Shown: positions 44,794 to 52,604 of the stretch, in pieces | Numbering within the stretch: position 1 is the first letter of the stretch | Layout: each line of letters opens with the position of its first letter | Source of the DNA: an uncultured Eubacteriales bacterium | GTDB lineage: Bacteria; Bacillota; Clostridia; Christensenellales; Aristaeellaceae | Direction: 5' to 3' | NCBI GenBank assembly: GCA_900550955.1 | Contig: URUF01000006.1 | Location: 22,856-86,855, forward strand | DNA: 64,000 nt | The notes under the pieces: generated by a model | What the model was told of the DNA's origin: nothing | Seen by the model: the letters and a program-made list of their open reading frames with translations, nothing else | The model's database searches: none | Translations under genes and position numbers: made by a program

Positions 44794-45890
44794 CGTCCAA
44801 ACCGCCCCTCAAAATCGATGGTCGCGCAGTCCTCAAGCGGCAGCTTCACCGGCCTGTGCTCGGCGGCCGAGCGGTAAATCGCCAGCACCAGCTCCAGCGC
44901 GCGCATGCCCGCGCGGCCATCCACATAGGGCGCGCGGTTTTCCCGAATCGCGGCGATCATATCGGCATACAACGGCGTGTGGCCATAGCCGTACACATTG
45001 GGCGGGTTTTCGCCAAACTGCATCTTGATGGTGGCGGGGTCGCCGCGCCCGTCGCGGAAATCCCACTCCTCAATGATGTTTACGCTCTTGCCGCCCGCTT
45101 TCACGGTGCCGTTTTCCCCAAACAGGTACAGCGTTTCTTCCAAATTATGGGGATATACGTTGGTGGTGCCCTCCACAATGCCATAAGCGCCGCTGGAAAA
45201 GCGAATCAGCGCCATACCCAGGTCCTCCGCCTGGATATAGGCGTGGTTAAGGTTATCGGTATAGGCCATTACCTCGTCCACCCCATCGCCCATCATCCAG
45301 CGTAGCAGGTCTATATTGTGGATGCACTGGTTCATCAGCGCGCCGCCATCCTGCTCCCAGGTTCCGCGCCACGGCGCCTGCTCGTAATAGGAGGGCCCGC
45401 GGTTCCAGCGGATATGCGCCGTGCCGTGCAGCATGCGCCCAAAGCGCCCTTCCTCCACCGCCGTGCGTATTTTTTGGATGGACTTATTAAACCGGTTCTG
45501 ATGGCAGGCGCACAGCTTTACATTCCGCGCGTCCGCCTCCTGAATCAGCGCCCGCGCGTCCGAAAGGGACAGGGCCAGGGGTTTTTCAATAATCACATTC
45601 GCGCCCGCGCGCAGCGCGTCCAGGCCGATAGAGGCATGCTTGCCGCTTTCTGTGGCCACGGCGCACAGCTGGGGCTTCTCGGCGGCGAGCATTTCCCGGT
45701 ACTCCGTATAGCGGCGCACCTTTGCCCGCGCGCCTTCCTCAACTGGGGCAAGCACCGTTTCCATATGCTCGGGCACGGGGTCGCACACCGCGCACAGTTC
45801 CATATCCTGCGCGTTGTTCATCGCCGCGGCGATATGGTTGGGCGCGATGCGGCCGCAGCCAATCAGCGCGTAACGAAGCCTTTCCTTCAT
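44790..45890 (-). CDS. wbpB: Gfo/Idh/MocA-type dehydrogenase (WbpB/WlbA-like)
   Basis: NAD-dependent oxidoreductase of 366 residues. In the wbp/wlb pathways this enzyme oxidises UDP-GlcNAcA at C3. The N-terminal Rossmann motif IGCGRIAPNH (about 9-18) and the EKPLA segment with the conserved Lys are present, followed by the C-terminal substrate domain (HNIDLLRWMMG). AAAGGAG lies seven bases from the ATG. It follows the wbpA homologue by 19 bases and overlaps the wbpD homologue. Confidence 0.9.
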   Translation of the reverse strand: MKERLRYALIGCGRIAPNHIAAAMNNAQDMELCAVCDPVPEHMETVLAPVEEGARAKVRRYTEYREMLAAEKPQLCAVATESGKHASIGLDALRAGANVIIEKPLALSLSDARALIQEADARNVKLCACHQNRFNKSIQKIRTAVEEGRFGRMLHGTAHIRWNRGPSYYEQAPWRGTWEQDGGALMNQCIHNIDLLRWMMGDGVDEVMAYTDNLNHAYIQAEDLGMALIRFSSGAYGIVEGTTNVYPHNLEETLYLFGENGTVKAGGKSVNIIEEWDFRDGRGDPATIKMQFGENPPNVYGYGHTPLYADMIAAIRENRAPYVDGRAGMRALELVLAIYRSAAEHRPVKLPLEDCATIDFEGRFGR

Positions 45891-45909
45891 CGCTAAGCTC
45901 CTTTCGCGC

Positions 45910-47217
45910 TTACAGCAAGCGAATGTTCTCGCGGTCTTTTATATTTTTCATGGCGTTTTTGGTATCAAACACCAGCTTGGCATGCCGCGCCACAAACGCA
46001 TAATCAACGGTGGTATGCGCGGTGGTCACCATTACCAGGTCGGCCTCCTCAAGCGCCTGCGCCGTGAGCGCGGGAATGCCGGTTTCCACCTTGCCGCCCT
46101 CCCTGTACTGCGCGATATAGGGGTCGTAGAAGCAAACCTCCGCGCCCAGCTTGCGAAGGCTATCAATCACGCGGATGGCGGGGCTTTCGCGGTAGTCGTC
46201 AATATCCTGCTTGTAGGCCACGCCCAGCACCAGCACCTTCGCGCCGTTCATGGCCTTCTTTTGCTCGTTGAGCGCGCCCATGGCGCGCTGCGCGCAGTAT
46301 TCGGGCATGCGGTCGTTAATGATCATGCTGCTTTCAATCATGGAGGTATGAAAGCCAAACTCGCGCGCCTTCCAGCTCAAGTAATACGGGTCCAGCGGGA
46401 TGCAGTGCCCGCCCAGGCCCGGGCCGGGATAGAACGCCTGAAAGCCATAGGGCTTGGACTTCGCCGCCTCCACAACCTCCCAAATGTTGATGCCCATGCG
46501 GTTGCACAGGATGGCCAGCTCGTTGATCAGCCCAATGTTTACGTTGCGGTAGGTGTTTTCCAAAATCTTTTCCATTTCCGCCACGGCGGGGCTGCTGACG
46601 CGGTGCACGGGCGCTTCCAGCACAGCCTCGTACAGGGTGGCGGCAATATCGGTGCACTCCGGCGTAACGCCGCCCACAACCTTTGGCGTGTTCTTGGTTT
46701 TATAAATCAGGTTGCCGGGATCCACCCGCTCGGGTGAAAACGCCAGGTAAAAATCCACGCCGCAGGTAAGCCCGCTCTTTTCCAAAATGGGCTTCACCAG
46801 CTCCTCCGTGGTGCCGGGGTAGGTGGTGGACTCCAGCACCACCAGCATATCCCTGTGCATATGGGGCATAATGCTTTCCGCCGAGGAGCGCACATAGCTG
46901 ATATCCGGCTGCTGATGCCCATCCAGGGGCGTTGGCACGGCGATGCACACGCAATCGCAGGAGGCCACGGAGGCAAAGTCCGTTGTGGCGCGTAGCATAC
47001 CCTCCCGTACAATGCGTTCCAGGTCGCTGTCCACTACGTCGCCGATATAATTATGGCCTTGGTTGACCATATCCACCTTTTGGGCCTGCACATCAAAGCC
47101 GATCACATGGAAACCGGCCTTGGCCTTTTCCACCGCCAACGGCAGCCCCACATAGCCCAGGCCAACCACGCCCAGCGTTACGGTGCGATCCAGTATCTTT
47201 TGCTTCAAAACAGACAT
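45910..47217 (-). CDS. wbpA: UDP-N-acetylglucosamine 6-dehydrogenase (WbpA-like)
   Basis: Nucleotide-sugar dehydrogenase of 435 residues that oxidises C6 of a UDP-sugar to a uronic acid. The Rossmann motif VGLGYVGLP (18-26), the catalytic Cys272 in GGHCIPLDPYYL and the UDP-binding end are present. UDP-Glc and UDP-ManNAc enzymes look similar; the gene order with wbpB, wbpD and wbpE homologues makes UDP-GlcNAc the likely substrate. The ATG has AAAGGAG nine bases upstream and the gene has its own promoter. Confidence 0.9.
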   Translation of the reverse strand: MSVLKQKILDRTVTLGVVGLGYVGLPLAVEKAKAGFHVIGFDVQAQKVDMVNQGHNYIGDVVDSDLERIVREGMLRATTDFASVASCDCVCIAVPTPLDGHQQPDISYVRSSAESIMPHMHRDMLVVLESTTYPGTTEELVKPILEKSGLTCGVDFYLAFSPERVDPGNLIYKTKNTPKVVGGVTPECTDIAATLYEAVLEAPVHRVSSPAVAEMEKILENTYRNVNIGLINELAILCNRMGINIWEVVEAAKSKPYGFQAFYPGPGLGGHCIPLDPYYLSWKAREFGFHTSMIESSMIINDRMPEYCAQRAMGALNEQKKAMNGAKVLVLGVAYKQDIDDYRESPAIRVIDSLRKLGAEVCFYDPYIAQYREGGKVETGIPALTAQALEEADLVMVTTAHTTVDYAFVARHAKLVFDTKNAMKNIKDRENIRLL

Positions 47218-47283
47218 GCCGCTATCTCCTTTGCATGCAGATGGGGAAGTCTTCCAGCCTTGCGCCCGCTTTCCCAAGTATGT

Positions 47284-47312
47284 ATGATACCGCATGGGGC
47301 CGTGAAAGTCAA
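47284..47312 (-). promoter_or_regulatory. Sigma-A promoter of the wbpA-wbpB-wbpD-wbpE operon
   Basis: On the minus strand TTGACT and TATCAT are separated by 17 bases, about 65 bases before the wbpA-like start. Confidence 0.65.
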
Positions 47313-47343
47313 TCTATCCTAAGGCCTCTTGGGCCATCCCCGC

Positions 47344-48453
47344 TTACATGTATATAAAAAACTCGCACTCCAGCCGCCCGTTATACAGCCTGCGTTTCTT
47401 ATCCGCCCGCCTGCCAAAGGCGCGCTCAAAGCCGGGATCTGCGGTAATGGCGCACAGCTTCCAGCCGGGATGCCGCCTGCTTAGCGCCCCCAGCTCGCGG
47501 TACAGCGCGCGCGCGCCCTCGCGGTCGCTCAAGCGCTCGCCGTAAGGCGGATTTAGCAGGAATACGCCCGGCTCGCCCTCTAGCGTTACATTGCGCAAAT
47601 CCGCCTGTCGGGTCCGGATACGTCCCGCAAGCCCCGCCTGCGCAATATGCCTTTGACACAGCCTGAGCGCCTCGGGATCGATGTCGCTGCCGCCAATCAT
47701 AAGGGGCGCTTCCTGCCGGTACGCCTCGCCGGCCTGTTGCCTTAGGGCCCGCATCCGCTCCGCAGGCATGAAGGGATATGCCTCGCACGCAAAGCTGCGC
47801 GTAAGCCCTGGGGCCCTCTGCGTAGCCTTAAAGGCCGCCTCTATCATAAGCGTGCCGGTGCCGCAGCAGGGGTCGTATAACGGCATGCCTTCGCGCCATG
47901 GGCAAATATCCACCAGCGCCGCCGCCAGCGTTTCCCTTAGCGGCGCTTCGCCGTTCCAGGTGCGGTAGCCACGTCGGTTAAGCGCCTCGCCGCTCATATC
48001 CAGCGTCACGCGCGCCCGGTCGTTCACCACCGCGATCTCAATGGGAAACTGCGCCCCGGTTTCCGGCAGCCGCGCGGTGTTCAGGCCCTTCATCAGGCGC
48101 TGTACAATGGCCTTTTTGCCCACGGCCTGGCAATCCCTCACGCTCATAAGGCGGCTGCGCACGCATTTACCGCTCACATGGATGGCCGCGTCGCGCGGCA
48201 AAAGCTTCTCCCAGGCTATGCCGCCCGCCAACTGGAATAAATCCTCAAAGGTAAAAACCTCGCGCTCCGCCAGCACCATCAGCACGCGGTCCGCCGTGCG
48301 TAGCCACAGGTTGGCGCGGTACGCGTCCGCAAGGGAGGCCGCAAACCGCGCTCCCCCATTTTCCGCCTTCGCCGCAAGGCCCATGCGCTTAAGCTCGTTC
48401 GCGGCCACGCCCTCCAGGCCAAAGGCCGCCGTCGCTAAAAACGTGTATTCCAT
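47344..48453 (-). CDS. THUMP-domain class I SAM RNA methyltransferase (RlmL/YpsC-like)
   Basis: Guanine-N2-type rRNA methyltransferase of 369 residues. The N-terminal half is a THUMP-like RNA-binding domain (ending about 160) and the C-terminal half is a Rossmann methyltransferase with YDPCCGTGTLMIEAA and the catalytic NPPYGERLS motif. It corresponds to the N-terminal methyltransferase of E. coli RlmL (23S rRNA G2445). GGAGG lies six bases before the ATG used. The frame stays open for 118 more codons upstream, but these are Arg-rich with no domain and are not included. Confidence 0.88.
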   Translation of the reverse strand: MEYTFLATAAFGLEGVAANELKRMGLAAKAENGGARFAASLADAYRANLWLRTADRVLMVLAEREVFTFEDLFQLAGGIAWEKLLPRDAAIHVSGKCVRSRLMSVRDCQAVGKKAIVQRLMKGLNTARLPETGAQFPIEIAVVNDRARVTLDMSGEALNRRGYRTWNGEAPLRETLAAALVDICPWREGMPLYDPCCGTGTLMIEAAFKATQRAPGLTRSFACEAYPFMPAERMRALRQQAGEAYRQEAPLMIGGSDIDPEALRLCQRHIAQAGLAGRIRTRQADLRNVTLEGEPGVFLLNPPYGERLSDREGARALYRELGALSRRHPGWKLCAITADPGFERAFGRRADKKRRLYNGRLECEFFIYM

Positions 48454-48803
48454 CGCCGCCTCCACACAAATTCCTTCATCGCCTATAAAAAACGCTGTGC
48501 ACGCACGCGGGCGCGTCCGCTTACCGAAAGCCCGCGTTTCCATCCCGCCAGGCCGGGGGTATGTCCCGGCGTATCCCAGGCAGCGCCGCCGCGCGCGCCT
48601 TCCCTTCGCAGGCTGGGCCCGTTCATGCCGCGCCGCTATACGCATGGGGGCCCGCCGCAAGGCAGGCCCCGTATCACCAGATTGCCTACGCCATTCCCAG
48701 ACGGCCGCATACGCGCCGTTTCCGGGCCGTTTGCCTATGCGCGCGCGAAGGGCATGCCCCGCCGTCCTTTGCAAGGCCGCAGGAAAGGCGTATATCTGCT
48801 TTC
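48454..48803. other. 350-base gap between the RNA methyltransferase and RNHCP genes, no gene seen
   Basis: The stretch is GC-rich and open in several frames, but none has a credible RBS plus a recognisable protein. I checked both strands for RNase P RNA, tmRNA and 6S-like cores and saw none. An ATG at 48807 overlaps the RNHCP stop as ATGA and reads into the methyltransferase frame, so a long fused product is a remote option. Confidence 0.4.
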
Positions 48804-49184
48804 TCATGGCAGGCGTTCCTCCACCATTCGCCCAAGCAGCTCCCAGGGGAAAGGCGGGTTGGCAACGGGCCTGACCGCCAGGGCAAGCAGCTTGATGGGG
48901 TTGTCATCCGCAGCGATGCGGTTAGAATGCAGGCAGCCGCATATCCGGCAACGGTGAATAAGCGCCCATTCCCCCTTATGCCGCACCCATACGCCAACTG
49001 CCTCCATCACGCCTCCGCAGCCCGCGGCGCGGTCGCCGGGCTGCGTGTCCAAGTGCAGGCTGCAAAGGCATTCTGGGCAATGGTTGCGCTGCGCGCTGCC
49101 AGCCCCTTCAGGCGTTACCCGCGCGCCGCATGCCGCGCATACAAACGCGCCGTTTTTGATATTCTTCTGTTTTTGGTATGCCAT
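48804..49184 (-). CDS. RNHCP-domain protein
   Basis: Protein of 126 residues with an N-terminal zinc-finger-like part: CAACG (about residues 16-20), then the eponymous RNHCPECLCSLH segment (about 33-44) and later CRICGCLH. At least six Cys and several His could bind metal. RNHCP proteins are widespread and uncharacterised; an RNA or metal role is only suggested by the name. AAGGAG lies ten bases before the ATG. Confidence 0.85.
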   Translation of the reverse strand: MAYQKQKNIKNGAFVCAACGARVTPEGAGSAQRNHCPECLCSLHLDTQPGDRAAGCGGVMEAVGVWVRHKGEWALIHRCRICGCLHSNRIAADDNPIKLLALAVRPVANPPFPWELLGRMVEERLP

Positions 49185-49410
49185 GAAAAATAAGCTCCTT
49201 CCAAAATGGCTCACCTTTCTGGAAGGCTTTGCGGAAGTTTAGTTTGCGCAAGCCTTCCGGCTTTGCGCGCTTTCCAATACGCCGCGATTCTTCATAAGGC
49301 TTTTCTCCCGTACGTTTTGAGGCGTTGCGCCCCTATTTTCTAATTCGTGCCAGGAAACGGTTTTCCTGCTTTGGCTGGCCCGGCTTCAACAGCCAATCAA
49401 GGGTTCCGCG
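49185..49410. repeat. Intergenic region with three inverted repeats
   Basis: Inverted repeats lie at 49221-49229 with 49250-49258 (9 pairs), 49351-49357 with 49362-49368 (7 pairs) and 49371-49377 with 49390-49396 (7 pairs). The last two may act as weak terminators of the racemase gene on the minus strand. No gene is seen in the 226 bases. Confidence 0.5.
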
Positions 49411-50109
49411 TCAGTCCTCCTCCAAAATCCTGTCTACCAGCGCCCGCACATGAATCTCCACCGTATCCAGGCAGGCGAGGGGCGGAGGCGTTTGCGAAAA
49501 CAGCAGGGGCAGCTCCGTACAGCCAAGCGCCACAGCCTCTATCCCGTCCTCGCGGGCCATGCGCCCAATGATTCGCAAAAACGCCTCTCGCGTTTCCTGA
49601 GTAACCACGCCCTGTTCCAGCTCCCCGGAGATGCGTTCCGCCACAAAGGCGCGCTCCGTTTCCGTGGGCACGGCCACGGAGATGCCAGCGCCTTCAAACG
49701 GCTTTCGAAAGAACGCGCCCTCCATGGTAAAGGCCGTGCCCAGCAACCCCACGCGCGCATACCCACGCGCAAGCGCCTCGTCGCGCGCCGCGTCAACAAT
49801 GCTTACCATAGGCACCGGGGCGCGCGCCGCCACATCGTCAAATACGATGTGCGGGGTATTGGCGCTGATGGCCACAAAATCCGCTCCTGCAGTTGCAAGC
49901 CGCTCCACCGCACCGCTCAGGTAAGCGGCCAGCGCGGCGTAATCCTTGTTTTCGCACAGCTCCAGAACATGAAACACATCCAGGCTTTCCACCGTCAGGT
50001 TGGGAAACGCCTCCCGGCCAAGCCTCTCCTTTACGCCATACGCGATGTTTCGGTAATACATCATGGTGGATTCCGGCCCAAGGCCGCCGATCAGCCCCAG
50101 CTTCTTCAT
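49411..50109 (-). CDS. Aspartate/glutamate racemase family protein (RacX-like)
   Basis: Cofactor-independent amino-acid racemase of 232 residues. The N-terminus IGGLGPESTMMYY is typical. Of the two catalytic positions the second Cys is present in LGCTELPLLF, but the first, usually Cys or Thr in a CNTAH-like motif, is Ala in ISANTPHIV. It may be a one-base racemase variant or have another substrate. The ATG has AGGAGG ten bases upstream. It follows the topoisomerase genes on the same strand by 17 bases. Confidence 0.83.
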   Translation of the reverse strand: MKKLGLIGGLGPESTMMYYRNIAYGVKERLGREAFPNLTVESLDVFHVLELCENKDYAALAAYLSGAVERLATAGADFVAISANTPHIVFDDVAARAPVPMVSIVDAARDEALARGYARVGLLGTAFTMEGAFFRKPFEGAGISVAVPTETERAFVAERISGELEQGVVTQETREAFLRIIGRMAREDGIEAVALGCTELPLLFSQTPPPLACLDTVEIHVRALVDRILEED

Positions 50110-50126
50110 ATGCACCGCTCCTCCTA

Positions 50127-52604
50127 TCAGCCCTTTGGTTCCGAAGGGGCGGCCTCCAAACCCGTCACCACGTCGTCCATCAAGGCCATTACCATGGGAA
50201 TTCCCTTGTCCTGCTTGCCCTGCAAAAGCACCTCGTCGCTCATGATCAGCGTGTAGGGGCTCAGCTTTTGGTTTACGCGCACGCTCACGCCGTCCCCGGC
50301 GGGAGCCAGCGCCGCGCCCGCCAGCCTTGTGCCGTTGGAGCCGCTCTTGTTGAAGTAGAAGCTCTTTACCCCCTTGCCGCCGCGCGCCTGCGGTTCAAAG
50401 TCCATATACAATACGCGCTTGGCAAAGCCGCGCTCCGTCATCAAAAGCAGCTGGTCGGCGGCTTGCGGCTGGCCGCACCACAGCACAGCGTCGTTTTGTT
50501 CAAGCGTCATGCCCTTTACGCCGCCAGCCACGCGCCCCTGCGCGGGAACGCCGTCCGCATGGAAACGTATGCTCATCCCGCTTTGGGACAGCAATAGCAC
50601 GTCCAGCGCCGGATTCAGCGGCAGCACCGCCTGCACGCTGTCGCCTTCGCGCAGGTTCAGGGCGGCAAATTTTGCGCGGCGCACATCGTATTCGGCGGCG
50701 GCCGTGCGCTTGACCTGCCCGCGCCTGGTTACAAACAAAAGGTCGGGATGCGCGGCCAAATCGCTGGGCTTTACGCACAGGATATTCACGGGAACCTCGT
50801 TTTCCTCCAATCCCGCCAGCACGCCGCTTAGCAGCGCGCCGCGCTCCTTGGGCCTGTTCATCTCCGGCAGGGCGGAAATGCTCAGGGGGTAGCAGTTGCC
50901 CCTGTCCGTAAAGAAGTACAGGGTATGATCCGTCAGCGTTTCAAAGCGATACAGGGGCGCGTCCTCCGGCGCGTCGCTTTCCGGTAGCTGCTTGCGCGCG
51001 CGCGGCGGGTACATGCGCCTAAGCAGGCCCGCGCGGGAATAGGTTACCAGCGCCTCCTCAGCGATGATCTCATCCTTTTGGATGGCCTCCACCACGTCGC
51101 TGGCGCTCACAATCTCGGTACGGCGCTCGTCGCCGTACTTGTCCGCCACGGCACGAAGCTCCTTCTTGATCACGTTCATCAGCTTCTTTTCGCTGGCAAG
51201 GATGCCTTCCAGCTCCCCAATCAGCTTGCGAAGCCCGGCGTACTCCTTGCGCAGTGCCTCAATTTCCAGGTTGGTCAGGCGTTGCAGGCGCATGTCCAAA
51301 ATGGCCTGCGCCTGTATTTCCGTAAGCGCGAAGCGCTCCATCAGGCCCGCCTTGGCCGTCTTGGGGTTCTCGCTTTTGCGAATCAGCGCGATAACCTCGT
51401 CCAGGTTATCCACCGCCACCATCAAGCCCTCCAAAATATGCGCGCGGGCGCGGGCCTTGTCCAGGTCGTACTGGGTGCGGGCAGTTACCACGTTTTTGCG
51501 GTGGCGGATGTAGTAGCGTATCGCGCGCCTAAGGGAGAGCAGGCGCGGCTTGCCGTCCGCGATCGCCACCATATTTACGCCGAAGGTGATCTGCATCTCG
51601 CTGTATTTGAACAGATAGCTCAGTACCTTTTCCACATCCGCGTCCTTTCGCAGCTCGATCACCGCGCGCATGCCCATGCGGTCGCTCTCGTCGCGGATAT
51701 CGTAAATACAGCCCAACGCCGCCTTTTTTTCCTCGCTCAGCTTGAGGATCTTTTCAAGCATGGCGGCCTTGTTCACCTGATAGGGGATTTCCGTAATTAC
51801 AATCAGCTTGCGTCCGGCGGGGCCGTCCTCCACATGGGTGCGGGCGCGCAGCGTTAGCTTTCCCCGCCCCGTTTCATAGGCCGCGCGTATCTCCGGCGTG
51901 TCCAAAAGCACGCCGCCGGTGGGAAAATCCGGCGCGGGCACAAGCTTCATCAGCTCATCCAGCGTAATTTCCGGGTTATCAATTTGGGCGATCACGGCTT
52001 CGATGGTTTCCCTCAGGTTATGCGGCGGGATGTTGGTTGCCAGGCCCACCGCGATGCCGCTTGCGCCGTTCACCAGCAAATTGGGGAAGCTGGCCGGCAG
52101 CATGTCCGGCTCTTTCAAGGTATCGTCAAAGTTGAGGCGGAACGGCACGGTATCCTTGTCCAAATCGCGCAGCATTTCAATGGCAAGCGGGGTCATGCGC
52201 GCCTCGGTATAACGCATGGCCGCAGCGCCGTCGCCATCCACGCTGCCAAAATTGCCGTGACCGTCCACCAGCGTGGCGCGCATGCTAAAGTCCTGCGCCA
52301 GGCGCACCAGCGCGTCGTACACGCTGGTATCGCCATGCGGATGATATTTACCCAAGCAATCGCCCACGATGCGCGCGCACTTGCGGTGCGGGGTATCCGG
52401 GCCGATAGCCAGCTCGTTCATGGTAAAAAGGATACGGCGCTGCACGGGCTTAAGGCCGTCCTCCGCGCGGGGCACCGCGCGCTCCATAATCACGTGCTCG
52501 GCGTAGGGGAGCATGCTGTTGTGCATGACCTCCTCCATGGGGGACACAATGATGTTCTGGTCCACGCCAATCGGCGGACGGTCGTCCTGCTGCTTGCGGC
52601 TCAA
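50127..52604 (-). CDS. parC: Type IIA topoisomerase subunit A (ParC/GyrA)
   Basis: DNA breakage-reunion subunit of 825 residues. The catalytic Tyr132 is in MRYTEARM and the quinolone-determining region contains YHPHGDTSVYDAL (87-99), with Thr93 and Asp97 at the resistance positions. The C-terminal beta-pinwheel (about 510-825) lacks a GyrA box in the first blade; a QARGGKG segment occurs later (about 745). This makes topoisomerase IV more likely than gyrase, but not certain. It overlaps the B-subunit gene by ATGA. Confidence 0.88.
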   Translation of the reverse strand: MSRKQQDDRPPIGVDQNIIVSPMEEVMHNSMLPYAEHVIMERAVPRAEDGLKPVQRRILFTMNELAIGPDTPHRKCARIVGDCLGKYHPHGDTSVYDALVRLAQDFSMRATLVDGHGNFGSVDGDGAAAMRYTEARMTPLAIEMLRDLDKDTVPFRLNFDDTLKEPDMLPASFPNLLVNGASGIAVGLATNIPPHNLRETIEAVIAQIDNPEITLDELMKLVPAPDFPTGGVLLDTPEIRAAYETGRGKLTLRARTHVEDGPAGRKLIVITEIPYQVNKAAMLEKILKLSEEKKAALGCIYDIRDESDRMGMRAVIELRKDADVEKVLSYLFKYSEMQITFGVNMVAIADGKPRLLSLRRAIRYYIRHRKNVVTARTQYDLDKARARAHILEGLMVAVDNLDEVIALIRKSENPKTAKAGLMERFALTEIQAQAILDMRLQRLTNLEIEALRKEYAGLRKLIGELEGILASEKKLMNVIKKELRAVADKYGDERRTEIVSASDVVEAIQKDEIIAEEALVTYSRAGLLRRMYPPRARKQLPESDAPEDAPLYRFETLTDHTLYFFTDRGNCYPLSISALPEMNRPKERGALLSGVLAGLEENEVPVNILCVKPSDLAAHPDLLFVTRRGQVKRTAAAEYDVRRAKFAALNLREGDSVQAVLPLNPALDVLLLSQSGMSIRFHADGVPAQGRVAGGVKGMTLEQNDAVLWCGQPQAADQLLLMTERGFAKRVLYMDFEPQARGGKGVKSFYFNKSGSNGTRLAGAALAPAGDGVSVRVNQKLSPYTLIMSDEVLLQGKQDKGIPMVMALMDDVVTGLEAAPSEPKG

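Noticed and set aside
48454..48803. RNase P RNA, tmRNA or 6S RNA in the gene-free gap
   Set aside because: None of the universally conserved segments of these RNAs is present on either strand.
50127..52604. Firm assignment as gyrase rather than topoisomerase IV
   Set aside because: A GyrA-box-like QARGGKG occurs but late in the pinwheel, not in the first blade, so the gyrase call is not supported.
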